NCBI GenBank assembly: GCA_027886185.1
Contig: WOAB01000760.1
Span: forward strand, 1,612,001-1,676,000
DNA: 64,000 nucleotides
Source: Rheum nobile
Taxonomy: Eukaryota; Streptophyta; Magnoliopsida; Caryophyllales; Polygonaceae
Direction of reading: 5' to 3'
The translations under genes were made by a program, and so were the position numbers. Position 1 is the stretch's first letter. Every line of letters begins with the position of its first letter. Shown here in pieces: positions 1 to 12,230 of the stretch. The notes beneath the pieces are model-generated. The model was not told the origin of the DNA. It ran no database searches and saw only the letters and a program-made list of their open reading frames with translations.

Positions 1-67
1 TATCCTGACCGCAATCAATTCTTAATTCTGCTGTTTTAGGTAGGATATTTAAATATTTAATGACATA

Positions 68-369
68 CTCCCTCCGATCGGTATTGATTGTCGTTTAAAG
101 CTTTGCATTTTGATCGATTATAAGTGTCGTTGACAGTTCTCCCAATTTATTACCCCATTTTCCAATTTATTTAATTAATTTTGAGACCTATTACCTTCCA
201 AATTAATTGTCTCTACCCATCGAAATATGCACATCACTACTTCCAAAATCTAAAATTAATGTTTATAATTAATTCCTCCAAAATTAAATCCTTATTCTAG
301 TAGAAAATTAAATTCTTCTTAATTTGTGTGTAAACTCCTTCGACGACATATATAATCGATGGGAGGGAG
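68..369. mobile_element. Stowaway-type MITE, 302 bp
   Basis: The terminal inverted repeats start CTCCCTCC at both ends (left CTCCCTCCGATCGG; the right end reversed reads CTCCCTCCCATCGA). TA dinucleotides at 66-67 and 370-371 form the target duplication. The AT-rich interior has no coding capacity. These are the hallmarks of non-autonomous Tc1/mariner (Stowaway) elements. Confidence 0.8.
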
Positions 370-699
370 TATTAGAATAAAAAGGATCATATATCATATA
401 TGATATTAATAATTTAATAGAGTAAGAGTAAATATATTAAATTATCTCAGATATGTTAAAAAAATGTACTTAATCAATATTATGGTGGATAAGCAATATT
501 GCCGGACAAGAAGGAAAAAAAGATCGTGATCTTAATATATAAGATAAGAGTATATTTTATAATACAAATATTACAGAATATTTTGTTGTACATTTTGAAA
601 AGATTTTATTGTAAATAATATTAGTATGGTAAGTGTAGGATTCTATTACTATAATTTTTAAAATTTTAAAATAAATAAATCTAAAAAAACCACAGGCCG
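370..699. other. AT-rich intergenic stretch
   Basis: I see no ORF, RNA gene or repeat unit beyond short A/T runs. It joins the MITE to the Helitron-like terminus that follows. Confidence 0.5.
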
Positions 700-810
700 C
701 CACGTGTCCAATTTAATATCGTGACGCTACGTGACAGCATAAAATTCGGGCTCATTCTGGGAGTGTCACGTGACTCAGTCGGTATTTGCGTTTAGTAGTT
801 ATATAGTAGA
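700..810 (-). repeat. Helitron-like 5' terminal fragment (minus orientation)
   Basis: Read on the minus strand, the segment starts TCTACTATATAACTACTAAA at 810 and is preceded by A, as expected for a Helitron 5' end inserted between A and T. It continues through a CACGTGAC motif. The same roughly 100-bp block recurs near 19364, 20100 and 20923. No matching CTAG/hairpin 3' end is visible to its left. Confidence 0.5.
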
Positions 811-1040
811 TTCTTATTTTGTAACTTCTAAAATAAAAAATAGGAAAATTTTCAAGAAGTTCTATTATGTTCATCCTATAAATTGATATAATCCATAAGT
901 TTTTATCCTAGTCTCCCATATGTACTTTGAGTCAAAGGTTTAATTTATTGGTTATTTGGACAAAAAATACGATTTATCTACAAAAAATTGCTTTAATTAT
1001 TTAATGTGTAAAATTTCTTTCGACTGGTGGTACTGGTAAC

Positions 1041-1650
1041 CAGGGGCATAGCCAGGGAGGGGTCAGTGGGGTTCCGTGCCCCCTATCTTGTGAGTTGTAT
1101 GTATAAAAGGTAGTTCACATGAAAGATAGAAATCACTTTAGTCTAGATGGTAATCTGCCAATTTTGTTAACAAATGGTCTCGTGTTCGAGCAGTATATGT
1201 AAAAGTTATGTTAATCACTTATTTATATTTTTCCTTGAAACATAGAATATGGAATTTAACTTTCCTTTATTGACAATATATTTAAGCATTTTATTAATAA
1301 GTCCAGCCTTATGATTTTCTTAATTATTATTTGTATTACAATAGTTTGCTTTATAATAAATAAGTGTTATATATTAAATTATATTGTATTCATTTCTATT
1401 AACAATATCTCGTATCGTGCAAAATTCCTAAGACAATAGGATAACTCTAACCCTGCAAAAAGAAACAAAACTTGTACACATATATACGATATGTTTGTTA
1501 TAATAAAGATTACATCTGACATTAACTATAAGAAAATATTAATTTATTCATAATAATTAGTTAATAATAATAATATTTTTCGGTTGTTCCCAACTTTACC
1601 ACTACTTATATATTGTGTCCCTCTTTCAAAAATTTATGGTTCCGTCACTG
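1041..1650. mobile_element. Non-autonomous hAT element, 610 bp
   Basis: Perfect 8-bp target duplications, CTGGTAAC, lie at 1033-1040 and 1651-1658. The ends start with CAG: left CAGGGGCATAGCC, right end reversed CAGTGACGGAACC. The interior is AT-rich with no ORF. Around 1140-1195 it carries a stretch resembling tRNA A and B boxes (TAGTCTAGATGGTAA, then GGTCTCGTGTTCGAG), which suggests a SINE-like piece inside it. Confidence 0.8.
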
Positions 1651-1829
1651 CTGGTAACCTTACACGACCAGCATGTCGAGCAGGAATATTCTGGCCTAAT
1701 CATAACTAAAATGAACCAATAAATTAACTAGTCTAATAAACAAAATATATTTTTATGTTTATCAAAGATATACACTACAACATTTTTAACTAGTCTAATA
1801 AACATTTAACCCATAGTACAAGTAAAAAA

Positions 1830-3070
1830 TGACTCCGCCCTCTGAAAACGTTCCCTTTCACTGCCCCAACTCAAACCCTAAAATTTCAATCTCCGCCTAC
1901 CTTCAACCTTGCCCATCTTCCCACTGATCTACTCGATCCTCTTCTTTTCGAGCATGATTTCAACCAAGCTGGCCCAGATCTGGTGTCCCCCCACCCAGAC
2001 CCTGGTCTTCCCCCAAAAAACGATCGGAAAACACTCAAAACGCTCCCTCAAAATCGATCAACTTCCCTCAAGATCGATCCCAAATCTCCCTTTTTCAGAT
2101 CCTCAAATCGTCGTGGCCAATCTCAACACTTTCGTTTGACCGTTCTGAACAACTTCCGGCCATGGGTGTCTCGGTGGTGGTTTTCTCTCGCCGTCTTCGT
2201 CCTTGTTCGTCTCTTCCCTGCGGGTTGTGAGGCATTTATGATCTGCTTCACCCTCCTCTCTTAGTTCTGGAGAAGGGGTTGAAGCTGTTATTTCTCGTCT
2301 TACTTTCTTCGTCGGATCCTGACCATGGGAGAACTCATGATGCTACTCGACGTCGATTTATTGTCGGGAACTGGAGGAGGAAAGCCCGGTGGGGTGTTCT
2401 CTTTGTCATCTTCCTTCTCCTATGCGATTCAAGGTGTTTTTTGTCTGATCTTTTTCCTCTTGATCCCTCCCTTCTTTATTTGAATGTGTTTTTTCTTGTT
2501 TACTTTATTTGCGTTACTTCGTTTAAAAATCTTCAAACTTTTGACCCTGATATGTCTACCTTTAAACTGAACTTTTTTAATCGATTCCTTGTTTGTGAGA
2601 TTTGTCTTCTGATATGGTTCTGCCAAGTTTTAGACTATTTTGATGTATGCTTGACATGCTTCTATGAATGGTATGAGCTTATGTACCACATGTCACAATA
2701 CTTACAATCATGTCAATCTTTTTACTAACTCCATCTGTTGTTACTCTTCTCTGAATTGTAATCTGCGTATGGATGACCTCCTACAATGGAACTTGTTAGT
2801 GTTGGTTTTTTTCGCAGTGTTTTGCAAGACTGATACAATTTTACTTGACCTATTTGCTGGGAATTTTGATTCTGAACCTAGAACTAAAAGTTGTTGCACT
2901 GCCCAGTTCAGCTTGATTTTTGTACCTTTGGATTTTAAGTATAACATGATTCATTTCTTGATTTCTCTACATTTCTATGACCAGAAACTCATTAAATCTA
3001 AGCATGACAGTTCTTGTAATTCTTTTGTTTGGTGTCATTATCTTGTTTTAAATGCTATATTGACTATCTG
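1830..3070 (+). other. Gene-like segment of unknown identity, cut by a solo LTR
   Basis: A C-rich leader with a CAAACCCTAAAA motif is followed by GC-balanced, coding-looking sequence (about 1900-2425) and then a T-rich, intron-like tail. A short open frame begins at the ATG at 2325 (MGELMMLLDVDLL) and runs to a possible GT donor near 2430. Another frame is open from about 1890 to 2264. I do not recognise either product. The segment ends where the solo LTR inserts at 3071 and may resume at 5173. It could be a broken host gene or a gene piece captured by a transposable element. No complete ORF is supported. Confidence 0.3.
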
Positions 3071-5167
3071 TGTAACACCCCCAAAATACTCTTTGGAAAT
3101 ATTACCGCCAGTGACCTCAGATTACACATATGGGTTCACCCAAGGCTTAACCATTTTATAACAAATTGTATAATAACATAAACTTTATTAAATGACATAC
3201 AACTGCCCAAATAATATTTTATTACAAATGTTGAAATTACAATTCGATAACAAAACTGATTACAAATATTTATTACAGCGGATGTCTTAAAATAAAAATG
3301 ACTCAACGGTCTTGACCTTGCGATCTTACGCCTATGATCTCAACCTTGGAAAGAAACACACAAAACGCCAATTGCCCTCACGTCGAGTCCTTGCCTTTAC
3401 TGATGCGGAAACTTATCTGATGTGTCGTATGAGACGGATGACACCAGCCAACCATGCAAAGGAAAATAACCGGTTGGTTAGTCTAATGAAAGACTATGCA
3501 AGGGTAGAAATAGAAAGGTTCTAGTGATCGTAATCGTTTACTATCATTGTCCCCCGAATAATAACCGAAGGAACGATACATAACCCGGAACTTTCACAAA
3601 ATGATTAGAAAGAGACATGCACCGAAAAAAAGACTCCAAAGGGACTGAGTCTTAAGGGAAACATATGACAAATGTTTGGGAACGTTACGTTTTCACACAC
3701 AAGTTTTAAAACACGACCTTGATTATTTGGGTCCACGACCAACCTCACCGCGTAACGCGAATCCAGATTGGGATGAAGACTTACTCTAACAAGAGTCCGG
3801 GCGGTTTCCACGTTGTACTCCTCGCCCGAGGGTATATTAATTATGTGCATAATCGCACTTATCTTATTTAATTCCAAAACGTATATTCACGTTAAAGCTT
3901 TTATTGTATATATATCATCTCGATACGAGAGATATCTTGGGAACATTTCCCGAATGTTTGGCACCAGCTGTGTGCACCACCACCTATACTCGGATAGGGG
4001 TAGGTCATGACCAGGAAAGTGTTAGGGCAAAATCATCCTAAGCACCAAGTTATAAAGAAACGACTAGACCTCGCAAGGTACATAGCGTTCCTACGAATAC
4101 TCGTTCTAACTACGCATTTAAGTTCACACATAAAGTCTACACCAATACCATCATGGTAATAACAGATATAATAGTGTCGTTCTAGCAATATATACAACCT
4201 ATCATAATATCATATTTTAATCACATCATTTATAAAATTTGTTCCCAAACGAAAACAACACTTCACTCTATTTTAATTAACAATTAAGTAATTGATAATT
4301 AACGGAAATATGGAATGATAAGCAAAAGCGAACCGCCACTTGCCTTAATCTAGTGAATTGACGATGTCGGGTTTCGGGATCTGGAAACTGGAATCTGGTT
4401 ACGGATTCCTATGACAACGACGAAACCCTGGGTTAGATACGATACGAAGATACGACACGGATGAAATAACTGAGACGAACAAGTGAAACGAAGGAAATGA
4501 AGCTAATCCGCGGTCACAGAATCTGGGTCGATCCGCGGTCGCAGAAGTTCATACCCGCGATCGCGGTTTGCCCTCCCGACGACGGATTGGAGGCGAACGA
4601 GCTTACCAACAACGACAAATTCCTTCACTTGGGATGGATGAACACCACCACAACTTCCTCCTGGCTTCACGACACCTCCGGCGACCTCCAACACTCCGGC
4701 GAGCACAGAAATCCGGCGACGAACAAGAAATGAGAGAGTGGGGGAGATGGAGATCTGATGGATGAAGAAGAAGTGGCGAGAAGACCCCTATATATAGGGT
4801 GGAGGGAGCTTCAACGTTGAGCAGCCCAACCGATCCAACTCCCCCACCGGCGAAACGACGGACTTCGAATCGACGCCGCTCGGGAAGAAGGAAGAAGACG
4901 AACATGGCCATTTCCGCGGTCGCGGAAACGGAGCCGCGGTCGCGGAAATGCCGCGATTGCATCCCCGGGTCTGTGGTCGCGGGTCTCTCGCGGGTCTCGT
5001 TCGAGGATATGCTAAATTATATTTTTAGCATTCCCAATTACATTATGACCTAAAATCTTATTAAACGTATAATATTTCGTTCAAAAAGGTTATTACAGAG
5101 ATTATAGAAATTGCCCATCACGTCTTTCTTACAAAAGGACAGATCGGGACTTTTAGGGGTTATTACA
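3071..5167 (-). mobile_element. Solo LTR of a Ty3/Gypsy element, 2.1 kb
   Basis: It begins TGTAACACCCCC and ends GGGGTTATTACA, with near-matching 5-bp flanks (ATCTG at 3066-3070, ATCTA at 5168-5172). It shares conserved blocks with the LTRs at 45619, 54210 and 58637, for example ATTACCGCCAGTGACC and GGATGACACCAGCCAACCA. In minus orientation a TATA box (TATATATAGG) lies near 4788-4798. Arrays of CCGCGGTCGCGG-like motifs lie on both sides, at about 4506-4580 and 4908-4993. No internal region remains, so it probably arose by LTR-LTR recombination. Confidence 0.85.
4788..4798 (-). promoter_or_regulatory. TATA box of the solo LTR
   Basis: A CCCTATATATAGGG palindrome sits at the same relative position as the TATA boxes of the related LTRs and is flanked by GC-rich motif arrays. 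It is likely the U3 promoter core of the element in minus orientation. Confidence 0.6.
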
Positions 5168-5172
5168 ATCTA

Positions 5173-5692
5173 TTCAGGATTGACATTGAATATGTCTTGC
5201 AAATACATACTTATAAGAAACCTTTTGGCTTTACCAGGCCATGGAAGCACTTAGCTAGACAATGTGACATAATTTTGCTCAAAGGACTACCACATCCAAA
5301 GGAGAAAAATACCAAACCGATCCTACACTCCTTGAACAAACAAATTTGGAGTCATATATCTATGATATATGCACTCTTGAGACCAATATGGCTTGTGAAC
5401 AACCATTATACAATTCTTTATATGCGAAATATCTTTGTTTCCAAAATCTTTGTTGATTACTCATGTTGGTACATGTTGGAAGTTGCTATCAAATTCACTC
5501 TAATAAGTGATCATTGCACCAGAAAACAAATACCCATAGAAATTTCTCTGGTGTATACATACCATTACTGCATTAACCATGGGGAACATCTTGATCTGCA
5601 TACTTCACATTATGTGTCAAATAGCATCCATAATAGGATGTTATGCAAGTTGGGGTTTGCAACTCATAACTATAAAGTTGAAATTACCTATG
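5173..5692. other. Unassigned sequence between solo LTR and hAT element
   Basis: A 172-codon plus-strand frame is open here (5197-5715), but its composition is AT-rich and rich in Tyr, His and Ile with no recognisable domain. It probably continues the segment that ends at 3070, because both flank the solo LTR. I would not call it a gene. Confidence 0.3.
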
Positions 5693-5700
5693 ACTACATA

Positions 5701-6600
5701 CAATGGCGGATCTAGAATATTTTATAAGGGGGGGCTCGAAGTCTTTTAGAAAATTTAAACATAATTAGTTGAGATTTACAAAAATAACGACACAAGAAAT
5801 TCATTACAAAAAATTGTCGTTTTCAACTCTTCAAACTACAAAGGGGGTAAATACATCATGTGGGTTCTCATAGTCTGGAGAGGTTAAATATTCAACCAAT
5901 GGTCCGTTCAACATTTCAAATAACTTAATCAATTCCTAAAAAATTAACTATAAACAAACATTCCAACTAATATCAATATAATTAAAGATTCCTTAACTTA
6001 TCAATGTATTGTAGACTTTAAGCAAATATAAATTAATAGATATAATTCATACAAATTTTCACTTTTAATCAAACCCTAAGACAACTAAAACTTACAAATT
6101 TTGGACTAAATCTGAGGCGGTGGGCGCAGGCCGCTCGGTGGACTAGTTGGTGGTGGCCGGTGGCGTCAGAAGGCGACCGGAAATTCGCCGGGAGAGTTGG
6201 AGATCGCCGGTGCGAGTGTGCGATTGGGCGCTTACTGATATGCTTGACTGCTTCTATTTTTTTGTTTGAAAAGGACGTGTCTTTGGTACTATGCTCAGGA
6301 AAAAGAGTTTTGACCTTTTCTTATTAAAAAAACATTTTTTTAATAAAGAAAAGCAGAGGGACTGATTAGTTTTTTTTAACAAAACAACCCAAAACGACGT
6401 CGTACTTTATAATTTTTTTTCCGTGAGTTGTCTTCTCCGCTGGACCGCTGCGCTGGTTTACAGAATTCCAGATCTGCTGCACTGTTGTTGCTCGCCTTCA
6501 ATGGCGTTAGGGGAGCTCAGCGCCGGTCCGAATAGGCATCTCGCCGGAAGTAAGAGGGGGCGGCCGCCCCCTAGCCCCCCCCCCCGTAGATCCGCCTCTA
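5701..6600. mobile_element. Non-autonomous hAT element, 900 bp
   Basis: Perfect 8-bp target duplications, ACTACATA, lie at 5693-5700 and 6601-6608. The terminal inverted repeats contain GGCGGATCTA (left CAATGGCGGATCT; right end reversed TAGAGGCGGATCT). Subterminal G-runs on the left and C-runs on the right extend the symmetry. The interior has a GC-rich patch (6110-6240) and a second near 6430-6560 with no recognisable protein. Confidence 0.9.
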
Positions 6601-6779
6601 ACTACATACAAACTAGATCTCAAAATATTGAAATTCACAGATGTCATGATATGCAGCAGCTTAGCTACTGTGACAATATCAAGCATTACTACATTAACAA
6701 TCCAGGAAATATTGAAAATCGAGACTATACATGGACTTCACTTTCCTGTGTGTGTGTCTAGTACATAAATCAAATTTTT

Positions 6780-9700
6780 TTTGATGATAAACATTGGAAG
6801 AGATCTTTGTACCAGGTAAGTAATTCTAACATTGGAAAAATGATCATTGAATATTTGACTTATTTGTGTTCGGTTTTTATGTCTCTCTTACATGATGCTT
6901 TGGATTGGATTTCGTGGCTCTTTTTGGCTAGCAACAATGGAGGCAAAAATCAGAAAAAGAATTCAAGGAGCAAAAGAGGAAAGCTTTAAAAACTGGACCG
7001 AGTTTTGATTCATCATCAAATCTTACAATGGTATCCTGATATATGTATCAAATATTATGCTTTCACTAGTTTTGATCATTGTCCTATTTCTATTGAATTA
7101 GCAACTACAATACCTCTAAAAAACCAACCTTTCAAATTTGATAAGATCTGGATGACAAGAAAGGACTTTAGAAATATTGTTACACAAGTTTGGAGAATAA
7201 ATTACCATGGATCCAGAATGTATAATCTAGTATCCAAGACGAAGTTACTCAAAAAACATGCCAAAATTTGGAATAAAAGCACCTTTGACAATATGTTTAG
7301 CCAACTTCAGAACATAGAAACACAACTATCTAACATTCAAATAGATTTATGTACCAACTCTATGAACACTTTAATCCAAAAACAAAACAGACTCATTGAA
7401 AACAAGAAAAACTCCCTACCTTCCAAAAACTATTTTGGAATCATAGAGCAAAAGTAAAACATATAAAACTTAATGATACGAATGCTAGCTATTTTCATAA
7501 AATATCCAGTGGAAGAAGAAACATGAAAATAATAAAGGAAATCAAAACCCTAGAAGGGACTAGCATAATTGGAGAAGAGAATATTAGAAATGAAATCAGA
7601 AATGACTTTATAAAGAGATTTAAAAGTGAAGAAATGAACGAAGGCTTACTAAGGGAAAACCTTGAATTAATTCAAATTGAAATCTCACCAGAAGATAATG
7701 TTGATTTAATAAGAAATGTCTTTAATGAAGAGATTAAAAATGCTATTTTTGACATTGGGTCGGATAAATCGCCAGGCCCTGATGGAATGACAACAGAATT
7801 CTATCAAAAATATTGGGATATTGTAGGTCCATCTGTGATCCAAGCAGTGAAAAGGTTTTTCCTTTCGGGGAAACTACTAAAACAAATCAACCATACATTC
7901 ATATCTTTAATCCCAAAATGTGATAACCCTAATTCTACAAACCACTATAGGCCTATAAGTCTATGTTCCACAATCTATAAAATTATTTCTAAAATATTAA
8001 CTTCAAGGTTAAAAAACACTATGGAAAAATTGATCCATCCCCTGCAAGGAGCGTTTGTCGCAAATCGATCCATCCAAGACAACATCTTAATATAGCCCAT
8101 GAAGTTTTTCATTCATTTAAATCGAAACAAGGAACTGAAGGATTCATAGCCCTCAAACTAGATATGGAAAAAGCCTACGACAGAATTGAATAGAACTTCA
8201 TTATTAAAATCATGGAAATTTTGGATTCCATGTTAAATTTATCAATTGGATTAAAGAATGCATTGCAATTGTTTCCTTCTCGGTGCTAGTCAATAATGGA
8301 CCTACGGAAATTTGTAAACCAACCAGAGGACTTCGAAAGGGAGACCCCCTCTCACCATTTTTGTTTATACTAGGAGCAAAAGTCCTTGCTCAAAAACTAC
8401 AACAAGCAACTGACAGACCTTGAAAACCCATTGGTTTCCAAATCTCGAGACTTGGACTCGTATTCCTTTCTTGGCATTTGCTGATGACATTATGATATTC
8501 TCAAAAGCGAAACAGGAAAACTGTAAGGAGATTAAGGATATTGTGGATGATTATTGTAAAATATCCTGACAAAAAGTTAACTTTCATAAATCTGTCTTTC
8601 AAGTTACGAAAAAAGTAACCAACACAAAGAAATTCGCGATACAAGGTATCCTTACAATCACAAACATGATATCTCTTGAAAAATATTTAGGATGTCCTAT
8701 CATTAATGGAAGAGTGAACTCAAATACTATTGCTGATCATATAATTAACACACAAAAACAACTAGCCAAATGGAAAGCGAACTCTCTATCCCAAGCAGGT
8801 CGAACAACATTAATAAAAACTAATCTTGCTTCTAGACCTAATTACCTTGTGCAAAGTTTCATGTTGCCCACACAAACTCATAACGAACTAGACAAATTAA
8901 ATAGAATGTTTTTTTTTTCTAGAATAAAGACCCCTCGTATAAACCTCTTATAGGATGGAAAACGATTTGCAAACCTATACAGCAAGGAGGACTTGGACTA
9001 CGCAAATCGAAAGACATGAACAAAGCCTTACAATTTAAATTATTATGAAAAATTCTAGCTTAACCAAATTATTTTTGGGGTGAAAATTATAACTGAAAAA
9101 TACCAGAAAACACAACATATATTACATTATGAGAAAAAAAAGGATATTGTTTTTGACAATGATCTAAAATGATTGAAATCCTAGATGAATTCAAAACTAG
9201 ACTTATTTGGCAAGTTAAAAACGGCCGAACTATTAAATTATGGACTGATAGATGGTTCTCTAAGACCCCCTTGTGCGAAATGACCAATATACAACCTAAT
9301 CAGAATAAAGATGCACTGGTAGCAGAATTCATTCTACCAAATAAGAAATGGGATAAAGAAAAGATTGAACAACTTTTACCAACTGACATCTCAAAACAGA
9401 TCACATCCATTTCAATACCAGTAAACAATATGAATGATAGAATGTACTGGGAAGTCAGTAAGAATGGCTGGTTTTCTACAAAATTTGGTATGAACATGCT
9501 CAATGAAAAGAAAAGATATACGACTTATGATTCTTTTTTGATCTGGAAACTTGATACCTATCTTAAAGTGAAAAAATTTCTTTGGAAAATCATGAAAAAT
9601 GGACTCCCAACCAAACAAAGACTAGTTGAAAAAGGAGTAGCATTCCCTCAAGGTCGTGTCCGTTATAATGCACTTTCTGAAGACTTTAATCATCTTTTAT

Positions 9701-10583
9701 TCTTGTGTAACCATACCTTGAAAACCATAGAAAAAATAAATCACCATACACTTGGAATCATTAGATCCTTAAATGTTGGAAATCAAAAAAAAGTATGAAA
9801 TTATTGATGAAATCCGACACAAAACTAACATATCATAATTCCTAGAATTGGCAGTTTCTTGGTGGGGAATTTTGTTCTATAGAAACCAACAAAGCTTTGT
9901 TAGAACAAATAATGACACTGACATGATTAAGGATGTACCTATTTACATTAAAAATCAAATCCATAATTGGAAACAAACGAAAAACTGGAATCCAGACTGT
10001 CTGGCTGAAGAAAATCAAAGGAAGAAAAATAACAACAATGGAAGACGAACAAAACAAAAATGGAAAAAACCACCTTGTTGATGTGGTTAAAATCAATACG
10101 GATGGTTCAACTAAAACAAACGGAGAATCTAGCTATGGCTACATTTTTCGTAACAATAGAGGTGAACCAACATTCCTTTATGGAGAGAAATGTGGAATAT
10201 CTACCCCTTTAAAAACATAAACCCTAGCATTTAGGAATGCATTGGTTAAGGCCTATGAATTAGGTCTTACCAACATTCAAATTGAATGCGATAACCTTAC
10301 CATTGTAAACGTCCTGAATCAAATCTGGAACTGTCATTGGGATATTGAAATTTTAATTTCTGATATCATTTGTGTTTTATAACCGTTTTTCTTCAGTGCA
10401 GATTTGTCATGTCTTTCGAGAAACAAACGTTGTTGCCGACTGCATTGCTAAGCTGGCCCAGCGGAGTTTCTTGGAAGATATTCAAACCAATTTAGAGTTT
10501 TTAATTCTCATCCGAAAGGATGCTATAGACTGAAAAACCGACTCTTTTGTGATTTTCCAGTATAATTTTTACCTTATAAAAAA
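6780..10583 (+). mobile_element. Degenerate L1-type LINE (copy 1)
   Basis: Plus-strand remnants appear in L1 ORF2 order: endonuclease tail, reverse transcriptase, zf-RVT region and RNase H, then a short A-run ending at 10583. The 16-bp motif AACTAGTCTAATAAAC follows immediately at 10584 and also occurs at 1726 and 1788, which may mark the target duplication. The 5' limit is uncertain: endonuclease-like sequence is recognisable only from about 6890. No ORF1 is visible. The copy at 32483-34666 belongs to the same family. Confidence 0.8.
6895..10533 (+). pseudogene. L1 ORF2 pseudogene (endonuclease tail, RT, RNase H)
   Basis: ORF2 of L1 elements nicks target DNA and reverse-transcribes the element RNA at the nick. 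The endonuclease end is seen as LDRVLIHH near 6990-7020. RT blocks follow: DKSPGPDGM near 7765, HYRPISLCSTIYKI near 7950, LQGAFVANRSIQDN near 8042, and the catalytic AFADD near 8475. A zf-RVT region lies at about 9530-9720; in this copy its first two cysteines are lost (RVRYN where copy 2 has CIRCR). A type-1 RNase H begins KINTDGST near 10090 and ends at a stop at 10531-10533. Many stops and frameshifts (for example after 7455, near 8095 and near 8567) make it non-functional. Confidence 0.85.
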
Positions 10584-10599
10584 AACTAGTCTAATAAAC

Positions 10600-10796
10600 G
10601 GAATATATGCAAGGAATATGTCATTCCTCTCATTCACAGAGAAAAAAACTGTTGGGACCTGAAAATCAGGGTGGACAAAACTCAAAAGAAGCCAATTAAT
10701 TCGGCATTAGAATTTTTAAACTTCTAATTGTCGAAATCAGTCCCCAATCACACTTCCCATCGCTTTTATACCACTCTTATTATATACTCCCTCCGT
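10600..10796. other. Short unassigned spacer
   Basis: The sequence lies between the L1 3' end and the next terminal repeat. I see nothing coding in it. Confidence 0.4.
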
Positions 10797-11082
10797 CCCA
10801 ATATTTAAGCAACATTTTCCATTTTGGGCGTCCCAAAATATTTGCCCCATTTCAACTTCTTTCCATTTTTGGAAAATTTTTTTCCACTTCTACCCTTATA
10901 AAATCAATACAATTCCTAAATTATCTCTCTTTAATTTTGTTTTTTTCTCCCATCAACTACTCTCTTCATCTTCTTCCCACAATTCATTTCACATACCCCA
11001 CCATTAAAATACTCATCTCATATATCTCTCCACCATTGAAATACCACAATTTATATTTTTTGATACCCCGCCATTAAAATTA

Positions 11083-11435
11083 GAGATGTTCATAATTATC
11101 TTATCCGGTCGATCCGATTTATTGATCTGACGATGTAATTCGAAAATTATTTTAATCTGGGGTGTTAATATTTTTCCTATTTTTATTAATGCGTAAACAT
11201 TAATTTTTTATTAGGGATGAAAGTAATGAAGTTTAGATAATTAAATATTTATCCGATAATGAACAGACAATTATTGACATTAATATTTTCATTTGAGGAT
11301 ATCCAATCCGATAATTAAATATTTGTATAAATGTGTAAACATTAAAAAAAATTATAAGCCGATATTTAAATATTTTTATTTGAGGATATCCGATCCGATA
11401 AGCCGTATCGGATCAGATTTGTATAAATGAACAGT
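11083..11435. repeat. AT-rich block with diverged inverted ends and GATATCCRATCCGAT repeats
   Basis: The left end contains TGTTCATAATTATCTTATCCG and the right end reversed contains TGTTCATTTATACAAATCTG. Copies of GAGGATATCCRATCCGATAA occur at about 11295 and 11391. It may be a small hAT-like insertion, but I find no clear target duplication. Confidence 0.3.
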
Positions 11436-11880
11436 AATCTCATCTCTCTCCTCTCATATCTCTCTCCCTCTCATATCTCTCTAACCCTAAAAACCCTAGC
11501 AGCTCACCATTCCCTTCCATCACTCTCGGCTCTCTCGCTCTCTCGCTCTCTCACTCTCTCACTCTCAGATCTAAAATTGCTTTGCTCTCTAACCCTAAAA
11601 ACCCTAGCTCTCTCACTCTTAGATCTCTCGCTCTCTCACTCTCAGATCTCTCGCTCTCGCTCTCAGGCGAAGCCTCTTGCTCTCATCTCTTTCGCTCTCA
11701 GATTTCTCGCTATCAGATCTCATCTCTCTCGCTCTCAGATCTCTCGCTCTCAGATCTCTCGCTCTCGCTCTCAGGCGAAGCCTTTTGCTCTGATCTCTCT
11801 CATTCTCGGATCTCTCTCTGGAACCCTAAATTTGTCCCCTTTGGTTGACTCTCCCTCTAATATCTCTCCAAAACCCTAAA
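11430..11880. repeat. CT-rich microsatellite with teloboxes
   Basis: CTCTCG, CACTCTCAGAT and related repeats, with duplicated blocks ending CTCAGGCGAAGCC near 11660 and 11770, are interspersed with AACCCTAAAAACCCTAG telobox-type motifs. Such CT stretches with teloboxes are common in plant promoters and 5' leaders, so this may be the leader of the ORF at 11904. Long frames across it are artefacts of the repeat. Confidence 0.6.
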
Positions 11881-11903
11881 AATTATACTGTCCCCGATTC
11901 ATC

Positions 11904-12230
11904 ATGAGTAGCTCCTCCTCCCAACCCTGGTCCTCTTGTTCTAGCTCTCCCACTCCCAGCGAAAATTGCTCTGAGTATCCCAGGTGCGATGGAGGTTGTC
12001 ACTTTTTGGGGCATCACACATACACCCCTAAAAGATCTGAGGGTTCGGTGGACGGGGCAAACGGAGGAGGTCGATCTCCGGAGGTGATTGTGATTCCTGA
12101 CTCGGATGAGGTGGCTTCGCCTGACCCTGTTGTCATCCCTGATGTCCCAGATGTCGTTGATGTCCCCGATGAGGCTGACGAGGTGGGTTCGCCTGAGATA
12201 ATTATCATCCCTGATTCGTCGGATTATTAG
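11904..12230 (+). CDS. Hypothetical 108-aa Ser-rich/acidic protein with SUMO-interaction-like motifs
   Basis: I do not recognise the family. Residues 1-23 are Ser-rich. A small Cys/His patch follows (CDGGCHFLGHH, residues 28-38). The second half is acidic and repetitive, with VIVIPDSDE at residues 61-69, PVVIPD at 75-80 and IIIIPDSSD at 99-107. A run of four aliphatic residues followed by acidic or serine residues is the known form of SUMO-interacting motifs. The first ATG follows a CT-rich, telobox-containing leader, and TAG closes the frame. It may be a real short gene carried by a mariner-like element, or an exon of something longer. No splice model is evident. Function is inferred only from the motifs. 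Confidence 0.4.
   Translation: MSSSSSQPWSSCSSSPTPSENCSEYPRCDGGCHFLGHHTYTPKRSEGSVDGANGGGRSPEVIVIPDSDEVASPDPVVIPDVPDVVDVPDEADEVGSPEIIIIPDSSDY

Noticed and set aside
1140..1195. tRNA gene
   Set aside because: Only A- and B-box-like stretches are present; no acceptor stem or cloverleaf can be drawn. More likely a SINE-like remnant in a hAT element.
5197..5715. 172-codon plus-strand frame as a gene
   Set aside because: AT-rich composition, no domain, runs into the hAT element; likely chance.
11427..11879. Long Ser/Leu-rich open frames over the CT-rich stretch
   Set aside because: Produced by the CTCTCG/CTCAGAT repeat; several frames are open at once and none has domain-like composition.
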